From: CANLBN01 sp034111645
GTDB taxonomy: Bacteria > Pseudomonadota > Gammaproteobacteria > Pseudomonadales > Cellvibrionaceae
Length of the DNA stretch: 64,000 bases
Assembly: GCA_034111645.1 (NCBI GenBank)
Contig: JAWUWW010000031.1
Span: 55,743-119,742, forward strand
Direction of reading: 5' to 3'
Positions within the stretch are counted from its first letter, which is position 1. Every line of letters starts with the position of its first letter. The notes below the pieces were generated by a model. It worked only from the letters and a program-made list of their open reading frames with translations. It was not told where the DNA came from and did no database searches. Of the stretch, positions 56,880-64,000 are shown piece after piece. The position numbers and the translations under genes are program-made.

Positions 56880-57272
56880 TTAAGAAAAAGACGGCCAGCG
56901 TTTTTTGGTGGCAAAAAAGATAATTAGTCCTCCGACTAAGCCAGGCATTGATCCCATAATGCCAATACCAAGATAAAGATTTATAAAAAATACAATAATA
57001 ATAGACGTGTAAAAACCATAAACACCCCATTTTTTCCAAGCCCATATAGCTATCGCTAACATTATATTTATGCAGGCGATAAAAACGAGAAAATATAAAA
57101 CACTATTTGTCGCACGAGAATTTAATCCAGTAACTAGGTCGGGATTAGTTATATAGAAATAAACTGTCAGGGAGTTGACTATGATCATCAATATAAGAAA
57201 AGTGCTTAACCAGAATCCTCGTTTTTTCTTGACCGCAAACTCGTCAACCTCGCCTGCTTTTAGATTATCCAT
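56880..57272 (-). CDS. small multi-pass membrane protein, unknown function
   Basis: 130 residues with about four predicted membrane helices (around 20-42, 58-80, 84-100 and 103-122) and short charged loops; the N-terminus is acidic, followed by KKKRG. No catalytic motif was recognised. Not tightly linked to neighbours (115 nt and 263 nt gaps). Start ATG at 57272 is preceded by AGGAT-like sequence (ATATCAGGATATAAA). Confidence 0.7.
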   Translation of the reverse strand: MDNLKAGEVDEFAVKKKRGFWLSTFLILMIIVNSLTVYFYITNPDLVTGLNSRATNSVLYFLVFIACINIMLAIAIWAWKKWGVYGFYTSIIIVFFINLYLGIGIMGSMPGLVGGLIIFFATKKRWPSFS

Positions 57273-57431
57273 TTTATATCCTGATATTGGATTTATTTTA
57301 AAAGAAAGGTCTATTCGAGTTAATTGTAACTAGTGGCTTGTTATATAGAAAGCATTTCTGGAATTAATAATTAACAATTCTTGCTTTAAAATATAAAACT
57401 CAATCAAGATGTGTGATAACTCGCTGATGAG

Positions 57432-57465
57432 GAATGTAAGGCTGTTTTAGACAACCTTACATTTC
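57432..57465 (-). terminator. possible terminator after the RND genes
   Basis: GAATGTAAGG pairs with CCTTACATTTC around a 13-nt loop, about 70 nt past the RND transporter stop. No T-tract; low confidence. Confidence 0.35.
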
Positions 57466-57535
57466 TTATGATGAACAAGATCTGTGTTAGAAAAGAGTTA
57501 ACAACTCGCTTAAATCAAATTAAATCGATTACTTT

Positions 57536-60500
57536 TCAACTCTTTGAACTTTGCATTTTTTCTGCACGCTCAAGCTGTTCATCTAAAATCTTACCTGCAT
57601 GAGCACGGGGTTTAATAAATGGGGCCATAAGCGCATAGCCGAGCGGAGCAAGATATAATGTAAAAATAGTCGATAATCCCAAACCTCCAAAGACCACCCA
57701 GCCTATTGCATTGCGGGCTTCAGCGCCTGGACCTGTACTTAAAATCAACGGCAATGCCCCTAAAACTGTCGATAGCACTGTCATAATCACAGGGCGAAGT
57801 CTGATGTGAACTGCTTCTTGTATAGCCGTTGCAATGTCTCTGCCCTCATCGCGAAGTTGATCCATAAACTCGACTAATAAAATGGCATTTTTGGTCATCA
57901 ACCCTATCAGCATCACGAGACCAATTTGGCTATAAAGATTAAGAGTTTGCCCTGTCAGCAATAATGCAAACACGGCGGCGGCCAAACCAAAAGGGACCGT
58001 GAACATAACAATCAATGCGCTGCCAATACTTTCGAATTGCGCTGCAAGCACAAGAAAAACAATGATCAAAGCAATAACAAAAGTAATAATGGTATCGTAC
58101 GAGGACTCTTGTAGAGCAGCAGCTTCACCCAAAAAGATAATATTGATGCCTGCGGGTAAAACTTCGTTAGCAACGCCTCTAATCTCATCTAAAGCTTCGC
58201 CCAAAGCTGTTCCAGGTGGCACGTTAATGTCAAGCTCGATAGCACGCCGCTGCTCGTGACGATCTAATTCGGCAGCCACGCCTCGCTCTTCAACATCAAT
58301 CAATGCGCTTAAAGGCACTAACTCATTATCGGTATTAGTGACAAATATATTGAGTAAATCGCCTGGATCGTTAATCACGCCATTGGCAGAACTTATCATA
58401 ACCGGGACGGCCTGATCATCGACATTCAAATCAAGCAGCTCTAGCCGATCAACCATAACCCGCAAGGTTTCAGAAATACGCTCCATAGGAACATTCAAAT
58501 CATAAGCGCGTTGACGATCTATATTAAAGGCAAGCTCGGGTTGCGATGTATCAAATTGAACACGAACATCCTCTATATAAGGAATGCGATCTTTGAGCTC
58601 TGCTGAGAGCAGCGTAGCTGCAGAATATATCTGTTCGTAATCGTTGCCTAAAAGCGCAATTTCTAAACCCGCACCGCCGCCACGAATATTAAGGCTACTG
58701 CCCTGAATGACTCGCACTTGTGCACCGGGCATATCTGAGAGTTTTTTGTTAATTTCTTTTGCGAGCTCTTGCTGGCTTATAGTACGTTCATCCCAGTGCT
58801 TCATGGTAGCAATGGTATAGGCGCGGTTTTTATCCCAACGCCCGACAATGGTATAGATATCAGTAAATATACCTTGCTCTTGATAAGGGATAAGGACGTT
58901 TTCGACAATTTGCGATTGCCGATCTGAATATGCGAGGGAAGCACCATCTGGCCCTGTCAAAAAGACTCTGATTGCCCCTCGATCTTCTCGTGGCAGCAAC
59001 TCTTGATTCAGCTGAGTAAAGCCCCAACCACCTCCAGCTGCAATCATTAACGCAACGATAAGACCTAACACTTTAAATCTCATTAGACTCGCAAGAGAGA
59101 TAAAGTAAATTTTTGCAAGCTTGCCACCAAGATTATCTAAGACATTACGCAGGCCTGACAAGGCGTTATTTTTATCGCTTAAATTTGGCAGACGAGAAGC
59201 CATTAATGGGCATAAAGTTACCGCCACAAAGGAGCTAATAATAACCGCAATCGCTAGAACGAGACCAAACTCGCGAAATAGTCTACCGGTTTGCCCGGGT
59301 AAAAATGCAATCGGAAGAAATACGGCAACCAGCGTTATTGTCGTTGCGATAACCGCAAAAAATACTTGGCGCGTTCCTAAAACGGCTGCCGCCATTTTAT
59401 CAAGACCTTCAGCACGTCTACGCTGAATGTTTTCTAGTACGACAATTGCATCATCGACAATTAATCCGGTTGCTAATACAAGGGCGAGCAGTGTTAGCAA
59501 ATTAATCGAAAAACCAAAAATCCATATGGCGGCTAGGGTACCAATGAGGGCGACGGGCATTGTCACCGCAGGAATAAAAATGGCCTGCCATTGGCCCAAA
59601 AATATAGCTATAACAATCAAAACGATAATGATTGAGAAAACTAAGGTGTATAAAACATCTTTGAGTGCTCCCTTAATATATAAAGAGTCGTCAGAAGTTT
59701 TTACCAGTGTAAAATCTCGCGCACGCGTATTGACGAGTTTTAAGCGCTTATCGACTTCGTCGGCAATAGCGATCGTATTTGATCCTGCTTGACGGACAAC
59801 ACCTAGCCCGATAACGCTTCTACCATTTAATAATGAATAAGATTCTGGATCTTTGGCTGCATAAAAAACTTCGGCGACATCATTAATGCGAATGTCGTCG
59901 CGAATATACATCTGTTCTATTTTTTCAGGGTCTACAATCGACGCCTGCACTCTTACTAATAAATCCTGATCTTCAGATTTATAACTTCCAGCAGGCACGT
60001 CTAAGTTTATTGACCTTAAAGTTTCAACGACATCAGATACCGACAAATTGTAGCCTGCGAGCTTGGCAGGGTTGAGTAATACTCTAAGAACACGTGGCTG
60101 CTCACCGTCTAACCTAACCTCGGCAACACCGGCAATAGATTGAAATTCTGGGGCTACGTCTTTTTCTATGCGCTCGGCTAATTCATATTTAGAGAGCGTA
60201 TTACTGTATGCCGACAACTCAACGATAGCTTGAGCATCGTCATCAGCTTTGATGACGGTTACTTGATCAATACCATCAGGTAAGCGTCTTTGAACGCGAT
60301 TGACGGCTTCGCGCACGTCACTTGCAGCAGTATCAAGATCCATAGCCGGATCAAACTCTACGCGCATGCGCATATTATTTTCTTCGCTTGATGACTCGAT
60401 ACTCTTCACCCCAGCGACACGAGCAACGGCCCCCTCGAGGAGACTCGTGATTTCAGTATCCATTGTTTGAGGTGAGGCACCATCAAAAACAGCCCTAACA

Positions 60501-60652
60501 CTTACAATCGGGCGATCGACATTAGGCAGCTCACGCACATCTACGCCCAAAATACTGGCTGCACCACCCAACATAATAAGTAGATTTACAACGATAATTA
60601 AAACCGGCCGGCGAACACCTAAAGCCGTTAAACCACCCGCTAATCCATTCAT
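57536..60652 (-). CDS. RND efflux transporter permease (HAE1-type)
   Basis: Inner-membrane proton-driven pump, 1038 residues, with twelve helices and two large periplasmic loops in the AcrB pattern. The proton-relay motif TGLIVDDAIVVLENIQRR in helix 4 is intact. It follows its membrane-fusion partner with an ATGA overlap (60649-60652). No outer-membrane channel gene is linked, so a TolC-like protein from elsewhere is expected. Sequence style resembles the MexF/MexK/VexF group exporting drugs or metabolites; the substrate is unknown. Terminal residues are polar. Confidence 0.93.
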   Translation of the reverse strand: MNGLAGGLTALGVRRPVLIIVVNLLIMLGGAASILGVDVRELPNVDRPIVSVRAVFDGASPQTMDTEITSLLEGAVARVAGVKSIESSSEENNMRMRVEFDPAMDLDTAASDVREAVNRVQRRLPDGIDQVTVIKADDDAQAIVELSAYSNTLSKYELAERIEKDVAPEFQSIAGVAEVRLDGEQPRVLRVLLNPAKLAGYNLSVSDVVETLRSINLDVPAGSYKSEDQDLLVRVQASIVDPEKIEQMYIRDDIRINDVAEVFYAAKDPESYSLLNGRSVIGLGVVRQAGSNTIAIADEVDKRLKLVNTRARDFTLVKTSDDSLYIKGALKDVLYTLVFSIIIVLIVIAIFLGQWQAIFIPAVTMPVALIGTLAAIWIFGFSINLLTLLALVLATGLIVDDAIVVLENIQRRRAEGLDKMAAAVLGTRQVFFAVIATTITLVAVFLPIAFLPGQTGRLFREFGLVLAIAVIISSFVAVTLCPLMASRLPNLSDKNNALSGLRNVLDNLGGKLAKIYFISLASLMRFKVLGLIVALMIAAGGGWGFTQLNQELLPREDRGAIRVFLTGPDGASLAYSDRQSQIVENVLIPYQEQGIFTDIYTIVGRWDKNRAYTIATMKHWDERTISQQELAKEINKKLSDMPGAQVRVIQGSSLNIRGGGAGLEIALLGNDYEQIYSAATLLSAELKDRIPYIEDVRVQFDTSQPELAFNIDRQRAYDLNVPMERISETLRVMVDRLELLDLNVDDQAVPVMISSANGVINDPGDLLNIFVTNTDNELVPLSALIDVEERGVAAELDRHEQRRAIELDINVPPGTALGEALDEIRGVANEVLPAGINIIFLGEAAALQESSYDTIITFVIALIIVFLVLAAQFESIGSALIVMFTVPFGLAAAVFALLLTGQTLNLYSQIGLVMLIGLMTKNAILLVEFMDQLRDEGRDIATAIQEAVHIRLRPVIMTVLSTVLGALPLILSTGPGAEARNAIGWVVFGGLGLSTIFTLYLAPLGYALMAPFIKPRAHAGKILDEQLERAEKMQSSKS

Positions 60653-61764
60653 TGTGTTTGCTCTTTTGAAGTTGATGAGGAGTCAGACATATTTAATATT
60701 TGTACCTCAATATTAGGCCTTAAGCGTTGTAACCCCTCAACGACGACAAGCTCACCTTCTTGTACGCTAGCATCTAACAACACTCTGCCCGATTTACGTG
60801 CTACAACGCGCGCCTTAATTTTTTCAGCCTTATTATCTCTAACAACCCAAATGAACGATCCATCCCGCCCCCATTGAACCGATATTTCGGGCACAGTTGC
60901 ATAATCTTTTCCGGGAATATCCCATTTTGTGGTGAAAGACATACCCGGTCGTAAAATATCCCTAATATTTGAAATGCTAGCTCGGGCCATAAGCGTCCGG
61001 CGATTCTCATCGACGCGTGATTCTTGAGCAGTGATAAGACCCTCAAAAATTTGCGCCGGATAGGATGGAGTGGTTGCAATAATTTTTTGCTTTATGGCTT
61101 GCGCGCCCTTAAGCGCCCCTGCCAAGGCTTCGGGAACTTCAAAATCAACATAGAGTACATCGCGTGCATCTAATCCGGTTATCAAGGTATCGGTATCAAC
61201 ACGGTCGCCGGGATCGACATTTGGAATTCCTACAATACCATCAAAAGGCGCAATAATTTGACGATCTTCTAAAGCTAATTTAGCTTGATCAAGTGCCACT
61301 TGCGCTGATTCATAGATGGCACGTGCTGAGTCAACTTCGCTTTGAGGAACACCTCCCATCTTAACCACTTTTTCATATCGATCTAGCGTAGTCTTTGAAT
61401 CTCTAAGCATTACTCCCGCAAGCTTAAGGGCAAGCTTTTCTTCGCGATTATCAAGCTGTACTAAAACATCGCCTTTTTTTACGTTTTGTTGCGCTTCAAA
61501 AAAAACATCCATAACTTGCTCAGAAACAGCAGGATAGATATCGGCAGAATATTTTGCTCGACCGGTACCGACGGCCTCAAACATTCTGTTATTAGATGTA
61601 AAAACGACTGCTTGAGTAATAACCTTAGTAGCGGGCTTAGCACCATCAGAAATTTTTGTAGCACTGCTAGCATTATCAGAAGGTAACTTAAATGCTTGAA
61701 ATTGCCAAAAAGCAGCAACAATTGTTGCTCCGATAATTATTAATGTGGCTGTTTTTTTTAGCAT
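60649..61764 (-). CDS. RND efflux periplasmic adaptor (membrane fusion protein)
   Basis: 371-residue membrane fusion protein: N-terminal membrane anchor (about 5-22), a lipoyl-like first half (DVFFEAQQNVKKGDVLVQLDN), an alpha-helical hairpin (about 120-165), the second lipoyl half (IIAPFDGIVGIPNVDPGDRV), and beta-barrel and membrane-proximal domains. No lipobox is seen, so it is anchored by the helix. It is first in a two-gene operon with the permease and divergent from the photolyase gene. No adjacent regulator gene was found. Confidence 0.92.
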   Translation of the reverse strand: MLKKTATLIIIGATIVAAFWQFQAFKLPSDNASSATKISDGAKPATKVITQAVVFTSNNRMFEAVGTGRAKYSADIYPAVSEQVMDVFFEAQQNVKKGDVLVQLDNREEKLALKLAGVMLRDSKTTLDRYEKVVKMGGVPQSEVDSARAIYESAQVALDQAKLALEDRQIIAPFDGIVGIPNVDPGDRVDTDTLITGLDARDVLYVDFEVPEALAGALKGAQAIKQKIIATTPSYPAQIFEGLITAQESRVDENRRTLMARASISNIRDILRPGMSFTTKWDIPGKDYATVPEISVQWGRDGSFIWVVRDNKAEKIKARVVARKSGRVLLDASVQEGELVVVEGLQRLRPNIEVQILNMSDSSSTSKEQTQ

Positions 61765-62171
61765 GAGTGTCTCCCTAACATAAAGTTTTTCTCTGAAAAT
61801 TGATCATATAGCCCCTATATATAATATGCTAAGAGTTTAGCGCATATCTTAATTAAAACAGATTTACTACTGATCTCTATTATTGGCAATCACGTAACTT
61901 TCTTGTAGTAAAAACTCCTCATAATTTAATGCCTTTCACGAATGTTTGTTACTTATTTGTACTTGGCATTAATCTTATAGCTCACGTTCAACCAGCTATT
62001 TTGATAAATCGTATAAAGGGGATTTAAAAGCATTAAACCTATGTGGAAACTTTTTTAAACCAAAGGGCTTTACTCCAACAAATATACGAATGTGATAAAG
62101 CTTATAGATTTTTCAATTTATTTAACTAGGGCTCATCAATAGCCCCATCCGATATTGACGACGGAAGTATT
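61765..62171. other. divergent promoter region, RND pair and photolyase-like gene
   Basis: About 400 nt, AT-rich, no gene seen. Close to the photolyase start a 5-bp GC stem (GGGCT 62129-62133 with AGCCC 62141-62145) lies before the ribosome binding site GGAAG (about 62164). A GGAAAC box about 62044 resembles an ECF-sigma -35, but no paired -10 is convincing. Confidence 0.4.
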
Positions 62172-63674
62172 ATGGCAATTAGTATCGTTTGGCTAAAAAG
62201 AGATTTACGTTTAAGCGATCATGCCCCGCTAGCTGCAGCTGCAGACACTGGCCTACCTGTTTTATTGCTCTATTGCTTTGAGCCAATGTTATTAAATGAT
62301 CCCCACTATTCCGATAGACATTGGCGCTTTGTTAGACAATCGCTCGATGATATTCAGCGACGCATTTCTAACAGCAGCTGCTATTGGATAGAGGCTGATG
62401 CTTTGCAAACTCTGGACACGCTACACCGTAAATTTAAGGTTGCACATTTATTTTCTCATCAAGAAATTGGTTTAAATATTACCTTTGAACGCGATATTGC
62501 CATTAAACACTGGTGCGATGAACATGAAGTTATTTGGCATGAAGAATCTTTTGGAGCTGCTATTCGTGGCTTAAACCATCGTCACGATTGGGATAAAAAC
62601 TGGCAACATGTCATGAGGGCTCCTCAAGTGTCGGTAAATATCAACGCTATCAATTGGTTTACTCAACACTCGCTTCAATGTTTACGCTTTGATAAAACTA
62701 ATCTTTTTTATAGTGATACTGATAATTATGATGATGGTTATGGTTATAGTGACAATCATGCCAAACACTGGTCACAATTTCAGCACGGTGGCGAGAATGC
62801 CGCTCACGCAACTTTACATTCTTTTTTTGAAGAACGTGGGCAATCTTATGCTTATTCATTATCAAGCCCAAGCCTTAGCCAAGCTCATTGCTCGCGACTT
62901 TCACCCTATTTAGCCTGGGGTAACATGAGCTTACGGCAAGCATATCAAGCTGTACTTTCACATTGGAATAAACCGCATTGGCGACGCAGTCTAGTTGCGC
63001 TTAGCTCGCGCCTACATTGGCACTGTCACTTTATACAAAAATTTGAGAGTGAAAGCTCAATGGAGTTTCAAGCGGTTAATCGTGGTTATGATGCTTTACC
63101 AAGAGTCGAGGGTGAGTTAGCCCAGCAACGTCTACATGCATGGCAGCAAGGACAAACCGGAATCCCTATGGTAGATGCCTGCATGCGCAGCTTGCAACAC
63201 AGCGGTTATCTTAATTTTAGAATGCGAGCGATGCTGGTGAGTTTTTTATGTCATCATCTGAGCGTCGATTGGCGACAAGGTGTTCATCACTTAGCGCAAT
63301 TATTTTTAGATTTTGAACCTGGCATTCACTACAGTCAATTTCAAATGCAAGCCGGTGTTACTGGTATTAATACCATTCGAATATACAATCCCGTTAAACA
63401 AGGTCAAGAAAAAGATCCCGAAGGTGAATTTATAAAACAGTGGGTTCCGGAGCTAAAATCCGTTCCGCAATGCATGTTACATACTCCATGGCTATTAACA
63501 GAGATGGAGCAACTTATGTATGATTTTAAGCTGGGTATAGATTACCCCAAACCTATTGTTGATCTTAAAGAAAGCTACAACCAAGCCAAGGATTTGCTTT
63601 GGCTATGGCGTAATAGGCCCCAGGTAAAAGCTGAAGGCAGACGGATACTTAAACGACATGTAAGACCTAGTTAA
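62172..63674 (+). CDS. photolyase/cryptochrome family flavoprotein
   Basis: 500-residue FAD protein of the photolyase superfamily: N-terminal photolyase domain (IVWLKRDLRLSDHAPL, residues 4-19) and C-terminal FAD domain (SRLSPYLAWGNMS from 241, GQTGIPMVDACMRSLQHSG from 327, RIYNPVKQG at 403). Compared by eye with E. coli photolyase, W359 is kept (W367), but W382 is F390 and W306 is not Trp; the residue near flavin N5 (Asn378 in E. coli) is H386. It thus belongs to a divergent group of uncertain function, and a CPD repair label is not secure. Residues 181-198 form a D/Y/G-rich insertion. Confidence 0.85.
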   Translation: MAISIVWLKRDLRLSDHAPLAAAADTGLPVLLLYCFEPMLLNDPHYSDRHWRFVRQSLDDIQRRISNSSCYWIEADALQTLDTLHRKFKVAHLFSHQEIGLNITFERDIAIKHWCDEHEVIWHEESFGAAIRGLNHRHDWDKNWQHVMRAPQVSVNINAINWFTQHSLQCLRFDKTNLFYSDTDNYDDGYGYSDNHAKHWSQFQHGGENAAHATLHSFFEERGQSYAYSLSSPSLSQAHCSRLSPYLAWGNMSLRQAYQAVLSHWNKPHWRRSLVALSSRLHWHCHFIQKFESESSMEFQAVNRGYDALPRVEGELAQQRLHAWQQGQTGIPMVDACMRSLQHSGYLNFRMRAMLVSFLCHHLSVDWRQGVHHLAQLFLDFEPGIHYSQFQMQAGVTGINTIRIYNPVKQGQEKDPEGEFIKQWVPELKSVPQCMLHTPWLLTEMEQLMYDFKLGIDYPKPIVDLKESYNQAKDLLWLWRNRPQVKAEGRRILKRHVRPS

Positions 63675-63783
63675 CTGATGTAAAAAATACAATAAATTAC
63701 ACTAACTTGACGTTAAAAAAAAATTTAAACCTACTTTTGTCTCACAAATAGTGACCGATAAATTTATTCTATTCAGACTTTTA
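63675..63783. other. short gap before truncated remnant
   Basis: About 110 nt of AT-rich sequence after the photolyase-like gene. No terminator hairpin was recognised. Confidence 0.4.
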
Positions 63784-63861
63784 TTATTGGTAAGATATCA
63801 CTCGATAAACCCAACGACCAAATAAATAAGCGACAAAAAGCCAAATAATAACAAATACAAC
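63784..63861 (-). pseudogene. 3' remnant of a membrane-protein gene cut by an IS66 element
   Basis: On the minus strand, the bases abutting the IS end read in frame for 25 residues (VVFVIIWLFVAYLFGRWVYR then VISYQ) and a stop: one hydrophobic helix and a basic tail. This looks like the end of a membrane protein whose upstream part lies beyond the insertion. Too short to assign a family; the frame could be chance. Confidence 0.45.
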
Positions 63862-64000
63862 GTAAGCGCCAATCGAACCCCACTCTAGCTATTTTCAAAC
63901 TGCCACGGCATGAGTTCATTCATATCATCTTTGGTCGTCATGTTCGGCAGTCGGCTGAACACATGCTTAAGATAATGATACGGGTTCACGTTGTTGGCTT
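63862..64000 (-). mobile_element. right end of an IS66-family insertion sequence (partial)
   Basis: The terminal inverted repeat starts with GTAAGCGCC at 63862, the IS66-type end. From 63885 a minus-strand frame encodes the last 37 residues of an IS66 transposase (NPYHYLKHVFSRLPN, then ELMPWQFENS). The rest lies past the window edge. IS66 elements make an 8-bp target duplication; the candidate copy here is 63854-63861 (AATACAAC), which cannot be verified without the other end. Confidence 0.8.
63885..63998 (-). CDS. tnpC: IS66 family transposase, C-terminal fragment (runs off window)
   Basis: Last 37 codons and stop of the transposase. The residues NPYHYLKHVFSRLP followed by an acidic stretch and LMPW are the conserved IS66 C-terminal pattern. 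The 22 nt from stop to inverted repeat is typical of the family. Catalytic residues are outside the window, so whether the element is active is unknown. Confidence 0.8.
   Translation of the reverse strand, partial: ANNVNPYHYLKHVFSRLPNMTTKDDMNELMPWQFENS

Noticed and set aside
54561..61764. Idea of a defence island (NYN protein, RND pair and photolyase-like gene close together)
   Set aside because: Genes are on separate transcripts with ordinary neighbours; no nuclease/toxin pairing, recombinase or compositional shift was seen.

Overview
The window is one contiguous stretch of AT-rich chromosome from a Gram-negative gammaproteobacterium. Its gene order is that of the Pseudomonadales/Cellvibrionales side of the class: xseB-ispA-dxs, pilMNOPQ-aroKB-damX-gltBD divergent from the PBP1a gene, rpmE/priA/SPOR/hslVU/DUF971, nrdR-ribD-ribE-ribB-ribH-nusB-thiL-pgpA, and nnr-tsaE-amidase...mutL. 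Almost all of it is housekeeping core genome. No CRISPR array, prophage, rRNA or tRNA gene was recognised. The only mobile DNA is an IS66-family element cut by the right-hand window edge.

Layout. 1-3.5 kb: isoprenoid precursor genes (xseB, ispA, dxs) on +. 3.5-10.3 kb: a siderophore-interacting-type flavoreductase, then glutamate synthase gltB-gltD on -. 10.6-19.1 kb: on -, the type IV pilus assembly operon pilMNOPQ, shikimate genes aroK and aroB, and a DamX-like ATPase/SPOR protein. The PBP1a gene (19.2-21.8 kb) is divergent from pilM. 22-28.7 kb: rpmE (-), priA, an FtsN-like SPOR protein, hslV, hslU, a DUF971 protein and dgkA (+). 28.7-32.4 kb: a degenerate HD-GYP protein, hemE and an AEC transporter. 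32.4-40.1 kb: a long - strand series nrdR, ribD, riboflavin synthase, ribB-ribX, ribH, nusB, thiL, pgpA, then a periplasmic retropepsin-like protein and a NADAR-domain protein abutting it. 40.6-46.8 kb: glyA, ettA, mutL and a histone-deacetylase-like enzyme. 46.8-54.5 kb: HDOD protein, AMIN/amidase/LysM protein, tsaE, nnr and a PAS-GGDEF-EAL protein. 54.5-63.7 kb: mntP, a NYN-LOTUS protein, a SOUL protein, a small membrane protein, an RND efflux pair and a photolyase/cryptochrome-like flavoprotein. 63.8-64 kb: a short membrane-protein remnant abutting the right end of an IS66 element.

How the parts work together. Ispa and Dxs feed isoprenoid synthesis. GltBD handles ammonium assimilation. PilMNOPQ forms the inner-membrane platform and outer-membrane secretin of a type IV pilus. 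PBP1a, the DamX-like and FtsN-like SPOR proteins and the LysM amidase belong to peptidoglycan synthesis and septation. The rib cluster makes flavins.

Points of most interest: (1) a NADAR-domain enzyme at the end of the riboflavin gene series, consistent with clean-up of unstable riboflavin intermediates; (2) priA reading frame that continues upstream of every ATG/GTG/TTG and seems to need an ATT start; (3) an HD-GYP protein that has lost several metal-ligand histidines; (4) a photolyase-like protein lacking two of the three canonical electron-transfer tryptophans; (5) a heat-shock-like promoter merged with a terminator in front of hslVU; (6) an IS66 end abutting a truncated membrane-protein frame. 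I found no convincing wholly new multi-gene system; the rib-NADAR linkage is the closest candidate.
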